Assembly: GCA_015680685.1 (NCBI GenBank)
Contig: MNCI01016011.1
Location: forward strand, 392,895-456,894
From: Gnetum montanum
Taxonomy: Eukaryota > Streptophyta > Gnetopsida > Gnetales > Gnetaceae
DNA length: 64,000 nucleotides
Direction: 5' to 3'
Shown: piece by piece, positions 34,854 to 47,233 of the stretch
Layout of the letters: each line of letters opens with the position of its first letter
How positions within the stretch are numbered: position 1 is the first letter of the stretch
Notes under the pieces: model-generated
Databases searched by the model: none
Told to the model about the DNA's origin: nothing
The model's input: only the letters and a program-made list of their open reading frames with translations
Program-made: the position numbers and the translations under genes

Positions 34854-37320
34854 TTATGTACATTCATAAATTTAGATGCAAAAAATTTAGATATAGTGCA
34901 AGAAATATTTTATGAAAAAAATAAAATAAATCATTTTAATTTTGATTATCATTAATCTCCTAGTATTGCAAAAAATCTAAAAAATAAAATATAAAAATGA
35001 TTCAATATTTTCCTTTTGGTTTTAATACATCAACTATCATAACTATAGCATTAATTATGCAAATAATTTAACCACTTTTGCACCTATGTATCTATTAAGA
35101 TGGATGCTAGCTATTTATTTTATACATGTGAAGGAGTAAGACTGAAGCATTTGAGACTAAGATTCCAAAATATTAAGAAAGGACATTTGAAATCAAATGC
35201 ATTGTCAAAAGGAAACTTGTAAAACAAGTAGAAGTAAAGTTACAAAATAAGGTAAATACATGCACAATCTTCATGGTTAAGAAAACATAATGCACTTAAT
35301 CAAAAAATATTTGGGACCATGAATTAGAATATCATCACTAGATCAAGAACACTTTAATGTTAAATCACCTTGCAACACTAAATCCAAATATTATGAAAAA
35401 ATAATTAATTTTCTAGAAAATGAGAAAACTAGCTATCTTCAACTATTTAAAGAGAAGATTACAATAGGGTTCCTAAACCTCATAAAACATCTAAAACCTC
35501 ACCAAAACACTCAAACAATGCTACAAATCATGAGGCTCTACAACCACATAGTGGTTGTTCTCAATGCAAGATACAATAGATAGAGAGACTCTCCCATGAC
35601 TTGGGACTAAGATCTTAATTTATGAACAAGACTAGAACATACAAGCCAACACAAAACATAATTAACCTTAAAGTTGCAACTACATATGTACTCACGTAAT
35701 GTGCTCTCTCACACTCTTACCTTTGCTCAACACATGAACTTACATGACATCTCATATTGTACAAGCATGAAACAAAATTCATATTCATTAATAAAACAAG
35801 ATAGAAATCCTAAGAAACCTTCCACAATCTCAACTTGGAGTTTCTATGCTATTTGCATCTTTTTCCACCTTCTATCTATTATTTTTGGAATTCAAATAGG
35901 AAATTCCAAAAGTTTCCCTACTCGTTTGGGTTGCCAATAGTCCTTTTCAGATGTATCCCTACAAAATTGGTCATTCTGGTGAGATGTCTCACATTGTAAC
36001 TAAGACGTCTTAACACTTATAAAGACATCTTAGCTAAGACATCTCTACAATAGTAAGACATCTCCTCTAAAGTCTAAGACATCTCATCCTTCTTGAGATG
36101 TCTCTCCTAAGACATTTGTTACAAATCCAATATGTCTTCTACAAGATCTCCTCTCAACCCAAACATCTAATGTCTTCCAAGATGTCTATGTTGAGATCCC
36201 AAATCTCATTCAAGATGACTCAATGATCTCCAAGATGTTTCCATGGAGCCTAAAACCTACAAAAATACTCATGTAGGGAAATAATGAGAGAATCAAAAGA
36301 GGTGTTCCTACACAAATTACCAAAGATGAAAAGTTGCAAAAATCCATATAACTTTGGAGTTACATGTATAGAAATTATTTTTACACATTACAAAGGAAAA
36401 AATTAGAAATAAAAATTAATCATGAAAGATCATAATGATTGAAAACTTATAACACTATCACACCAAAATAATGGAAACCTACCATTCATAGTGACAACAT
36501 TTAGAAATTCTAACAAGAAGAGAAATCAAGATCTAAAAAAGAAAACCTTAAAAAAATGAAAGCATGAAAGGTTATTCAAGTCTAATCAAGGATAAATTCC
36601 TATTGCAAAATAATTTGTAATAAATTTTAAACTTGATGAGAATGTAATTATAATACATATAATGATTATAGCAAAAGAAACAAAGCAAGAATGTAATGAC
36701 AATGAGTATATCCTTCAATTAGGATTAATCACATATTTTCTAGCCAAAATAAGTAGTGCATAAGCAAGTGCAATGCTCATTTTAATTGGCACCTATAATA
36801 ATTTCATCCCTATAGAAATACTTTGAACACCATGCAACAAAAGGACATGTGGATGATTGCTAATGTATGGTTGCTAAAACAAATATGGATCTTATAGAAA
36901 TCAAAGGGAATTATCCAAAATTGCAATCTCTACTTGCATAATGTGCTGATGAAAATTATAGATTATTAGCTAAGTGAATTTTGAATAATATTGAACAATA
37001 ACAATAGAAACTTTGCTAATCTTTCATGTGAGATGTAGGCAAGAACTTGACATCAAATTGGAATGGTATTCTAACTATTATGAATTCATTTTTTCTTATT
37101 TTTTGAAATTATTACATCTTATATAAAGTTGTGGAAACATGAAGGTCTTTCAACATTGAACACCATACAAGATGGACATATGTCATCTTCAAACACTAGT
37201 CCTCCTTCTCATCCTCAGGCTTGGAAAGTAAAAAGAAATTTGTTATCTCACCTAGATGAGTTGTTGGTAGTACACATGATAGGTAGAAAAAAATTTACCA
37301 AGACACTAATGAGTCAATTA
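34854..37320. other. Unassigned DNA between Athila-3 and Athila-4
   Basis: About 2.5 kb of AT-rich sequence with no recognised gene. It contains a cluster of GAGATGTCTTAG/CTAAGACATCTC motifs in both orientations (35975-36240). A short plus-strand frame at 37129-37323 (MWKHEGLSTLNTIQDG onward) ends right at the Athila-4 LTR and may be a truncated older coding segment. A second short frame at 35674-35940 is not recognisable. Confidence 0.4.
36077..36103. repeat. Perfect 10-bp inverted repeat in GAGATGTC motif cluster
   Basis: AGACATCTCA and TGAGATGTCT are separated by seven bases, inside a run of eight or so copies of the same motif in both orientations between 35975 and 36115. Confidence 0.85.
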
Positions 37321-38123
37321 TGAACTGTATTTTTTTTGGCTCCAATATCAAATATATCAGGGACTAACAAGCAATGTTGGGTATTCGATATTGTGGGATG
37401 TGTGCCGATCTATAAGTATAACACTTGAGCACACAATTTGGAAGTCATATTAGTCAGAGCATAGCAAAGCTCTTGTTGGTTTTTTTCCCTAGAGTTAGAA
37501 TATTTTCCCAAGTACCCACAACAAGAGTCATTAAGTGTACAGATCTTTATTTAAACACTATTGTACCTAAGGTCAGCAATGTGTGCAATAATAAAGATGA
37601 GTTTTCTGATAAACATTATAGCACTTTGGCTAGATTAAATATTTCTTCATGAATTTAATGTTTTTAAGTAATTAAGATAATTAAGGAATTAAACTAGCTA
37701 GGTTAAATATCAATTAATTAACCACATAAGTACGACCACTTCAAGCATGCACATGATGCTTGGTAATCTCAGTAACACTTAATGTTTCATAATCCACCAG
37801 TGTTATACATATTCAAGATGTGTATGGAAATTGGGACCAAATGCTTAAGTTAGGATTAGTTAGATATTGGTTAGTTAGTTAGGCTAAATTAGTAATTAAA
37901 TTACTTCATTTCTTTCATCCTTTAATTTAAGCACCCAAAACATAAAACATAAAAATAATAAAAATCATATGCCTCAATTATAGTTAACCATACCTTTGCA
38001 TATCACAAGTATAATTGGGAAGATAACAAATGACTATTAGCGCAAGTTCACTTCCTAGAGACTAGTATACCAAAATTCATACAGTCTATCAAATTCAACC
38101 AAATTGTGCATAAACATTTGGTG
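37321..38123 (+). repeat. Athila-4 5' LTR
   Basis: Starts TGAACTGTAT and aligns with 46347-47233 through CAATGTTGG, a TATA element (CTATAAGTA, about 37410), AATAAAGATGAG and the ATGCTTAAGTTAGGATTAG block. The last ~80 bases are shorter than in the 3' LTR and the ACTCATCA end is lost. The primer site follows at about 38124. Confidence 0.85.
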
Positions 38124-38144
38124 ATTAGCACCATTGTTGGGGAC
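38124..38144 (+). other. Athila-4 primer-binding site, decayed
   Basis: TTAGCACCATTGTTGGGGAC corresponds to TTGGCGCCGTTGCCGGGGAC with transition-type changes only, at the expected place between LTR and gag. Confidence 0.75.
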
Positions 38145-38279
38145 TCTTTGCTTTTTAAAACATGTGCTATCTAGCCATAGTAAAAGGCATTAACATCATC
38201 ATATGAACCCTAAGGTCAAAATCATTTTCAAAATAAATATAATAATTTAAGCACATTGATATCTTATTTTAATTACAAA

Positions 38280-40690
38280 ATGTCTTTCTTTGATATGCAT
38301 GACGATACTAAACCACCAATGCCTCAGGAATGCAGGGTGGTATATACTCATCCAAATGAGTATGTGCCTAACTTCACGTTCATCCTACATTAAGAAGAAC
38401 AACTATGATAGCAAGATATGGAACACAACATTGTAATGCCTTCTAATTGATCTATGCCTAGGATGCTGCTTCAAAATCTTAGGAGGTTTGGCATCGACAA
38501 TATTCAAGAAGAGTACATTGTGCATGATCATGACTACTAGGAATACCATCCCACTGAACACAATGCTAAAGAGATTGACACTAGGAGAAGCACCATGAAC
38601 CTATGAAGGGAAAACGGTTCACCAATCCCTTATTCCTACTTAACTAAAACAACAATGAGGATACTATCTCTAGGGGTTCTTAACATGAAGATTCTCCACC
38701 CCTTGACATTGATAATAGGGGTGTGAACCTAAATCTATTGTCCACTATCAACAATCTAGGTTCAAGAAAATGTGGGAGTCAACAAAGGGACTTAGGCAAG
38801 CATTAAGATGACAAGAAGACTAATGAACATGGCCATGATAAGAATAGAGGAGGTGGAAAAAACCATGGTGGTGGTAGTCCACCTCCATTTTTACCCTCTT
38901 TTTTTACATCTTCTTCTTCCTCTTCTAGTTTTGATAGACACCACAAAAAGAACAACCACGATGAAGGTACATAGCAAGACAATGATAATTGCAGAGATCA
39001 TCATGGATGAATGAGTAATAGAGTTCATCATAGACATCATAAAAATAATGATGATCATGAGCCTATGCTTGCCAGTCAAATCATGCTAAACATTGCAAAG
39101 GTAGTAATAATTCCAACTAGGCATTTGAAAGATAGTCAGATCAAGTGACATAGCATGAACAATATCCCTATATTTGAGGGAGGATATAACTCTGATCTAC
39201 AAACACATCTTCAAGTTTTTCATGATGTTTATGCCTTACAAAATATTGAAAATGATTGGTAGAAATTAAAGCTATTTTCCATGACACTCATCAAGGATGT
39301 AGAAAGTTTGTATCAATCCTTAGAACCAAAATCCATTCACAAGTGGAGTACAATGCTAGAGCTATTTAATGATAAATATCAAAAATACTTCCAAGTGTCT
39401 AATATGAGAAAGTAGATACAAGGATGAAAGCAAGGAGCACATGAACCCTTGGATGCTGCCATGGGTAGATACTATTTTCTCATACACCGATTTCCTACCC
39501 ATGGTTATTCTTAGTAGAAACAACTTCATCACATCGTAGATGAACTTAAATAAGAAACAAGAAGAACTCTTGGGATCTATGCCCAAGAAAGACTATCAAA
39601 ATTAAGAGTCTATTAAATACAAAGGTTGGTAGAGTAGGTAGCAAAAGACGAAGGAGAGCTAAGAAAACAAGAAAGTATAAAAAAAGATGATAGGGACCCT
39701 TCCATAAGAAAGAGGAAGGTCTGCTTATGTGAAGTGAGGAGGAGTCACCTCTTGATGAGATGGTGCAATGAAATATCTTGCCAATCCAAAAATATATGTC
39801 TAAAATTTTGGCCAAGGTAGATAAAATGTAGGATTTATTGGATGAAAAATTACAAACCACTCTAAAACTCATAAAAGAATTAAGAGAGCAAAGTAGTTAT
39901 CATAACCACAGGAGGCAAAAAGAAGTTGAACATGGCATGGGCAAAGCTATTGAAGTAGAAGAAGTTATGGAGATTAAATCATATGATAATGGTTAGTGTG
40001 GCATCTACCATTATGAATATCCCAGTGGGTGTTATGCCATTGTGTCACACTTGAAGAAATCTAGGATGTATGCTCCAAATCTTAGATTGGTAAGGAGGCA
40101 GACACCTAGAAGAGTGTCTTATCCTCAAGAATTTCCACCAACAAAAAACCTACTATCCAAGTGAAGTTCCACCACAACTGTATAAGCAATACTAGTAGTG
40201 GCAACACCCACAGTCATGGGGGATGCTACCGCCAAGCTAGTAGTATCCTTACTAGCAACTAAATCCGTATGGATACTATGTTTAGCAACCCATTTCTCCA
40301 TGTGACTCTTCTAGTCACGCCACCTTTCAACATTACTACTACCCTCTAGAGTATTACAAAACTCATTCTTCATCTACTAGAGAAAAAATCTCATATTCCT
40401 ATCACCCTTCTCATCCTTATACATATGTCCCTCCACCATCAACCTAGTTATCGCCTACTCTGTCAATGCAAGGAGAAATTCTACATTAGCCATAACAATG
40501 TAATGCAATGAGGGTTGTTAACTTGTAATCAACTTCTTAGTTGAGTGGTTTGGAAACTAGATCATAAAAAAGACCTTTCTTTTGAACCAACAACCCAACT
40601 AAATGCTCACATACATCTCTAGCTAGCAATCCTACTTGTTCATCTCCCTCTTCATCTAATCCATTTGAGTCCCATTCAAACCAAACACCT
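38280..40690 (+). pseudogene. gag: Athila-4 gag, broken
   Basis: ATG at 38280 opens MSFFDMHDDTKPPMPQECRV and the conserved VVYTHPNEYVPNFTFILH block, followed by TAA at 38391-38393. A His/Ser-rich linker is near 38800-39050. The capsid-like region aligns with the open stretch of Athila-1 (AMLELFNDKYQKYFQ at about 39350) but has several stops and shifts. The zinc knuckle at 39997-40032 reads CGIYHYEYPSGC, with Tyr replacing the second Cys and the His. A Pro/Tyr/Gln-rich C-terminal linker with many stops leads into the protease. Confidence 0.78.
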
Positions 40691-41250
40691 TCCAAAGTAC
40701 ATATTTTCATGTTAACTCATGTAGTAACTAATTGGATAAAAGTTGGTCACTTTTCCAAGAAACTATCTGATCTTGGAAGTCCTCTTATTTATCTTCAAAT
40801 CACTGGGAATGAGTCTTTCGAGGCTCTTTTGGATTTAAGTTTTGATCTTAATCTAATTTTCCATGAGATGTATAAAACTTGAACCTACCTCCACTTAAGA
40901 ATAGCAACATCCATCTTAAGTTGGCTAATCAGTCCATCATTATTCCCTTGGGACTAGTAGAGGACATTATGACCACCATTTATGGGTGGTCCTACCCTAT
41001 CAATTTCATAGTGATCCAAGTGGATAATTACAAGGGAGACTTCCCAATCATCATGGGAAGGGCTTGGCTAAGCACTATTGATGCATAATTGGGGATTCAA
41101 GATCTTTCCCTTGAAATCTCTAAAGAAAATGCATATAGAAAGATTGAGAGGAAGAAAGTTCCATGCATCATGTACAAGTGACACATGGTGCAACTATGAG
41201 TAGAAACTATGGGTTATTAATCATGTATCTATCAAAGCATGTAGTTAATA
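40691..41250 (+). pseudogene. Athila-4 aspartic protease, broken
   Basis: Active-site segment at 40832-40840 reads Asp-Leu-Ser (context EALLDLSFDLNL), with Gly replaced by Ser. The second half is open at 40879-41088: NLPPLKNSNIHLKLANQSII, TTIYGWSYPINFIVIQVDN and FPIIMGRAWLSTIDA. One stop ends this frame just after the W-L-S-T block. Confidence 0.82.
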
Positions 41251-42560
41251 TGCTAATATATCTAAAATTCAAAGGTGCCTGTACATAGTACCATAAAGTA
41301 GAAGGGCACCTAGTGGTTGACAACTAACCTAGAGAGTACACTTTACATGGAACTTGTTGAGAGCCTAACATGTGCCTATGTAGAAGGCATAGATGAACTA
41401 GAGCAAGTTCATCACCAACTCTTTGATGATGCAAATGATGATACCTATTGGGAAGAGTTGGAAATTCCTGAGAATTTTAAATAAGTGCCCTTAAAGTTGA
41501 AAACTCTACCTATTGACATGGAATATGCATTCTTGAAATATGGGAAGCCAGTAATAATCAATATCAATCTTGCTCCTAAATAGAAACAAATGTTGTTGTA
41601 GGTGGTCAATAAATGGCTAACAACTTTTTCTTGGTCATATCCTAAACTCATAGGAATTGATCCTAGGATATGCCAACATTGTATCTACACTACTCTAGCC
41701 ATGAAGCCAAAGAGGTAGTTACAACAACAGTTGAATCCCAAATTGAAGTAGATCATCAAAGAGGAAATCGAATATCTCCTCAAAGTGGTGTTTATCTATC
41801 CCATTGTAGATAGTGAGTGGGTTAGTCCACTTGTGATTGTGCCAAAGAAAGGTGGCAAGTGGTGGATTTGCATCAATTTTTAGCTATTAAACATGGCAAC
41901 ATTCAAAGATCACTTCCCATTATCATTTGTGGATCAAGTGTTAGACACTATATCTGGGCATTGCTATTATAGTTTTTTGGATGGTTATAGTGGCTATAAC
42001 AAAATCCAGATCTTGTTAGAGGATCAAGCAAAAACAACATTCACAAATCCCTAGGGAAATTTTGCATATCTAAAGATGCCATTTGGCCTATGCAATATCC
42101 CTACCATATTCCAATGTCTAGTCTTGAGTATTTTTTAGTAGCAGATTGGTAGTAGGATGGAAATATTCATGGATGACTTCTCCACCTATGGGGCTATATT
42201 TAAGCAAGCCTTGGATTGGTTTGAGCAAGTGCTTAAAAGGTGTGTAGAGACGAATCTTGGAAACAATTGGAAAAAGAGCCATTTGATGGTCTAGGAGGAT
42301 ATTATGTTGGGGCACTAAATCTCACAAGTTGGAATTGAGGTTGATCCTAAAAATATTAGGATTATCTAGGGAATTTCTTGTCAACCAAAAATTGTAAAAG
42401 ATATTTGATCATTCCTTGGACACACTGGTTACTATTGAAGATTCATAGAGAATTTCTCTAATATTGCAAAATAGTTAGTTGAGCTAACAAAGAAAGATGC
42501 TCCATTTATTTAGACTAAGGAGTGTGAAAATGCATTCCAATAGTTTAAGGAGAAACTCAT
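41251..42560 (+). pseudogene. Athila-4 reverse transcriptase, broken but motif-rich
   Basis: The best preserved RT in the window. It runs from ESLTCAYVEGIDELEQVHHQ (about 41356) through the motif A block FLDGYSGYNKI (about 41980) and a TFTNP-stop-GNFAYLKMPFGLCNIP block whose Trp codon is TAG (about 42040-42105). The catalytic Phe-Met-Asp-Asp is intact at 42166-42177. The thumb region follows near 42400 (GHTGYY). Stops are mostly TAG/TAA at likely former Gln or Trp codons. Confidence 0.85.
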
Positions 42561-43050
42561 AGGAACTCCAATTCTATAAGCACCAAACTAGTCTAGACCA
42601 TTTCATGTCATGATGGATGCATCAAATTATGCATTAGGGGCCATAATTATGTAGTTAGATGATTGGAACTATCCTTATTACATCCATTATGCAAGCGAAA
42701 GCATTGTGGGTGCATACTTAAACTACATCACCACAGAAAAAGAATTGTTGGCAATGATGTTTTCCTTAGAGAATTTAGGCACTATGTGCTTGGATACAAG
42801 GTGTTCGTGCACATAGACCATAGTGCAATTGGCTTTCAAATGAATAAGCCAATGGTAAGTCCCCATGTCATATGATAGCTGGTGATCTTATAGGAATTTG
42901 ATCTTAAAATGATAGATTAAAAGAAAATTGAGAATGTGGTTGCTAATGACTTGATTTGGTTGAGATGGGACAATAAAGAAGAGGAAAGCCCACTATTTGA
43001 TTAGTTTCTAGATGAAATCCTCTTTGTCATTCTATAACTAAATAATTTCC
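42561..43050 (+). pseudogene. Athila-4 RNase H, broken
   Basis: After RT, the RNase H start is recognisable at about 42606 (VMMDASNYALGAI), keeping the catalytic-type Asp. The block TEKELLAMMF (about 42735) follows, then YKVFVHIDHSAIGFQMNK (about 42795-42850) and a VANDLIWL motif (about 42938-42961) corresponding to the usual ADHLSRL. Confidence 0.8.
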
Positions 43051-44320
43051 CATTGAGCCTAAATGGTATAATGACATTCTCACCTATCTTCTTACTCAAG
43101 AGATGCCACAAGAGCTAGACCATAGGAAGAAACAATAGTATTCTGACTAGGTGAAACACTTCATGGAGATCAATGAGCATCTCTATAAGGTGTGCATTGA
43201 TGGATTGGTTTATTGGAATGTCCCTAATGTTAATCAATTGCATGTTCTCCAAGATTCTTATGAGGGTCCTTGTGGAGGCCACAATGCAAGAAGACACATG
43301 GCCATTAAGATCCTGATGTCAAGATATTACTGGCCAATACTTTTTAGGGATTCTTATTAATTTGTCAACTCCTATAAACATTGCCAATGTGATAGTGAAA
43401 TGACTGCTCATATAGAGGAACCTCAATAGTAGATTCAACCACTAAAATCCTTTAATATCTAGAGCATTAACTTCATAGATCCCATCACACCCATGTTAAA
43501 TGGAAAGATGTACATAATCATTGCTAATGATTACTACATAAAGTGGGTAGAAGTAGTAGCCATCATTGACTATACATCCTCTGTCGTTGCTTGATTTGTA
43601 AAAAAAAATGTTCTAAATCAGTGTGGTATGCCACATGCATTGATTTTTTACAATGGAACCCATTTTATAGGTACTACCTTTCAGAAGCTTTTGCAACACT
43701 TGGGGGTTGAGGATAAATTAACAATACCTTACCATCCCCAAGCCAATGGTCAAGCTGAGGTTACAAATAGGTAAATCACTAAGATCTTAATAACAATAGT
43801 TAGCAAATATAGGAGATATTGGAGCACTAAACTCAATGATGCCCTCTAGGCCTACCACTCTAGCAGGAAGCTCCCTATAGGGTACTCTCCCTATGAGCTA
43901 GTGTACAAAAAATTGTCAACTCTTTCTATTCAATTAGAGCTTCATACACTTTCAATAGCCTGTGACCTTGACCTTGATTTAAGTCTAGCACAAAAAGAAA
44001 TATATAAGAATCTCGACCTGGTAGACAAAAATTGATTGGTGGCCCTATCATCTAATGAGTTGCACAAAGCATTTAGAAAAAATGTTTCATGACCTTAGAA
44101 TTAAAAAATTTAAATTTCAACTAGAGGATAAGGTCATCTATTGGAACCCCACACATGTACCTCAACAAACTAAGTTTCAAACATTATGGAAAGGGCCTTA
44201 CATCATTTACAAAATATTTCCTTTTGGGTTCATATTAATCTACAAACCTGAGATCCCAAATAAAAAGTAGCTACTCAACACACAATAAGTCAAATCTTTC
44301 CATGAGCCTAGCAAGCTAGT
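43051..44320 (+). pseudogene. Athila-4 integrase, broken
   Basis: Zinc-binding domain at about 43265-43390: CGGHNARRH, MAIKILMSRYYWPILF, then NSYKHCQC, where the first zinc-binding Cys is now Tyr. The core follows, with DPITPMLNGKMYIIIANDYY near 43480, CGMPHALIFYNGTHF at about 43625, and YHPQANGQAEVTN at about 43733-43770. A C-terminal part (FQLEDKVIYWNPTHVPQQTK, TLWKGPYIIYKI) is open at 44055-44270. Few frameshifts; mostly point stops. Confidence 0.85.
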
Positions 44321-46331
44321 ATAACAAATGCCTCATCAGATGAATAACCATGCTCAATCTTTTAAATCTCCTCCTTTGAAATTAGTCATGGGGGAGATGT
44401 CCATCCATGCTTACCATTATAGTGGTTCCTCATTTTTTCATCTTTTTATTTTAGACATTTTTGTTTTACATCTTGTTATCTTTACAACTTTTCATTTTAT
44501 GCCTTCTTTATCTTATGCCTTTTTGTTTTTACTTTATTAATTTTTTCTAATTTTTATTTTACAACATCATTAGTAAGTTTTATTTTTCTTGAATATTTTA
44601 CAATTTCTTGTATATTTTTCTTTATTTTGGTGTGATTTTCTTCTTATTTCCTAATAATAATGTGTTATTGCCAACTAGGTATTGTGTGGTTTTCTTGATG
44701 TTGGCATGTGCTATCTAGTTATTTGATTGTTATGTTTAGATTCTAGCTTTAAATTTTGTTATTGATAACTAAGACATTGTTTCTTTTTCATGAAATGGAC
44801 AATGAGCCCATGACATCCACCCATCCACAAAATCTATAGTTTTCAATGTTTTGGAAATATGAGGTCCCTTTTCCTTAAGTAAATATTTAACAAAATTGTA
44901 ACCTTGGTAGTTTTGGAACTTGGAAAGGATTTAAAGGTTTAAATAGGGTGTGACTTTAAGAGGACTCAATGCTCTTTGTACTCATTTACTTACTTGGATG
45001 TATGAGTGTTTGCATGGATTTCTTACCATTCCATGTAGACCAATAACAAGAAATTGAATAAGTCTTTGCATGGTGTGATTCCTATCAAAAAGAATGATTG
45101 CAATTCAAAGCACATCCATTAGAAAAAATAAATGGGCTACAAGCACTAATTATGGAACTAGAAAGACATGTTACCCATGCTTGAAGGTCCCCTCTAACTA
45201 AGGCCCTTTCACACTTCCTCCTCATCTTTTCTTCTTAAATAAGGAATGATGTTTGATCTATGGGAGTAGTCTTGTATCTCAAGGGGGTGAAGTGGGCTTA
45301 GAGTGGTGATGCAAAGTCACTAAATGTGGTTGGTTTTGGTCTAGACTAAGGATGGATTTTATAAGATCATTTAACAACAAAATTCACCAGGGACTTCATG
45401 TGACCTTAATCAGGAACTCCATTCCACTTTCTCTCTCTCATCCATCTATGCTTTCAATGCCTCACCTCACTACCGGTGTTCATGTCCTTGTTCTATGTCT
45501 TGGTTTAATCTATTGAAATTCTTAGGTAGTTTCTTCATAGTTTCTGTACTTACCTTTCCATAATCATTAATCACCCATTGGACCCATGGACTCCTTACAA
45601 GAGAAACAAAGAGCATGTGCTTACTTTGGGGAGGACCCACTTGCATGCCTTTTAGTTTGAATAGTTAAGCTCTTTACCCCTAGGAATTTTCATAGTCATA
45701 TCATTTTGCATGCTCCATCAATGACATCTAGTTGTGCACATCTTCATCATGTTTTTTAATGAAATCTTCTTTCCTTGTTGTTGTGAATTCTTTAACTCTC
45801 TTCAAGCATTTCATTGCATTTGGGCTTTTAAGAATTTAATAATTAACCACTTATCTATTTCACCCCATTTTTCAATCTTCTCGCTAATGCTATTAAAAGA
45901 ATCAATTCACCATAATCACAACCTAGCCAAGTGTTACTGCTAATGAGACAAGGTACCTAAAAGCTATATGTTACACATTGCACATTAATCTATGATTTTG
46001 TTGTGATTGTAGTGGGAAGTGTGGACTGGAAGCGAGTCTGTCTTCACCATGGAATAAGCAACAACATCATGCAACAAGGTCTCTTCATGATCACTGAATC
46101 TTCTCCCTTGTTCTTTAGTTTCTAGAGGAGTTGGATGTTAGTTTTGGCTAGGGTTTTTAATTCTATTTTCATGAACATCCAATTTTGTAAAAGATTGTAA
46201 ATTCATATAATTGGGCACTTAGAATATGTCTTTTTCATTTGAGTTAGTTTGCATGTCAGTCCATAATCTCATTTGAGTTGGTTTGTAAGGGACTTATTCC
46301 TCCTTTTGCTCACTCAAGGATGAGTTTTTAT
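44321..46331 (+). other. Athila-4 3' noncoding region
   Basis: Begins at TCATGGGGGAGATGTCC (about 44388), then T-rich runs, and shares the landmarks TTTGCATGGTGTGATTCC (45064) and CCCTCTAACTAAGGCCC (45190) with the other copies. Near 45990-46015 it contains TTGTTGTGATTGTAG, which resembles the sequence just upstream of the extra ORF in Athila-2 (TTGTGATTATAG). The ORF itself is missing; only about 320 bp separate this point from the polypurine tract. Confidence 0.65.
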
Positions 46332-46346
46332 TTAGTCATGGGGGTA
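46332..46346 (+). other. Athila-4 polypurine tract
   Basis: TTAGTCATGGGGGTA immediately precedes the 3' LTR start TGAAAAAGTG, matching the Athila-2 arrangement. Confidence 0.72.
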
Positions 46347-47233
46347 TGAAAAAGTGTATTATTTTCTGGCTCTAATATCACAGCCCTAATATCATATACC
46401 TAATATCAGGGACCAAGAAGCAATGTTGGATATCCAATATCATGGGATGTGTGCTAGCCTATAAATATAACACTTGGGCACATGGTTTGGAAGTCATATT
46501 AGTCATAGCATAGCAAAGCTCTTATAGTTTTTCTTCCCTAGAGTAGAATATTTTCCCAAGTGCCTATAGCAGGAGTCATTGCATGTATAGATATTTATTT
46601 GAGCACTGTTGTACTTGAGCTCAGTAGTATGTGCAATAATAAAGATGAACTTTCTAATAAACCTTATAGCACTTTGGCTAGATTAAATATTTTCTTCATG
46701 CATTTAATGTTTTTAGCAATTTTATTTAATGATTTTAAGTAATTAAGCTAATTAAGAAATTAAGCTATCTAGGTTAAATAGTAATTAATTAACCACATAA
46801 GTACAATTGCTTCAAGCATGCACATGACACTTGGTAATCCTAGTAATGCTTAACATTTGTTAACTTAGCAGCGTTAGACATGTTTAGGATGTGTACAGAA
46901 ACTGGGACCAGATGCTTATGTTAGGATTAGTTAGACATTGGTTAGTTAGTTAGGTTAGATTAGCAGTTAAATTACTTCATTCCTTTCATCCTTTATTTTA
47001 AGCATCCAAAACATAAAACATAAGAATAATAAAAATCATATGCCTTGATTACACTTAACCATACCTCTACATATCACAAGTGTAATTGGGAAGAAAATGA
47101 AGGACTATTAGGACAAGTTTACTTCCTAGATGTTAATGTACCAAAAGACATAGAGTCTATAGAATTTGACTAGATCACACGTCAACCCTCAGTGATTCAT
47201 ATGGTTGAGCATAGGGGTATTTGTCGCTCATCA
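46347..47233 (+). repeat. Athila-4 3' LTR
   Basis: An 887-bp LTR starting TGAAAAAGTG and ending CGCTCATCA. U3 has four TAATATC/CAATATC motifs before a TATA element (TATAAATA, 46460-46467), then the family landmarks AATAAAGATGAACTTT and ATAAACCTTATAGCAC. Confidence 0.85.

Larger units (their letters stand above)
37321..47233 (+). mobile_element. Athila-4: full-length Athila-like retrotransposon with both LTRs
   Basis: Plus-strand element with a 5' LTR (37321-38123), decayed primer site, gag-protease-RT-RNase H-integrase (38280-44320), about 2 kb of 3' noncoding DNA, a polypurine tract and a 3' LTR (46347-47233). The LTRs differ at roughly one site in six by eye, so the insertion is old. The five bases on either side (AATTA and GTGAA) do not match, so the target-site duplication has been lost or one border rearranged. 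It lacks the large 3' ORF of Athila-2. Confidence 0.88.
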
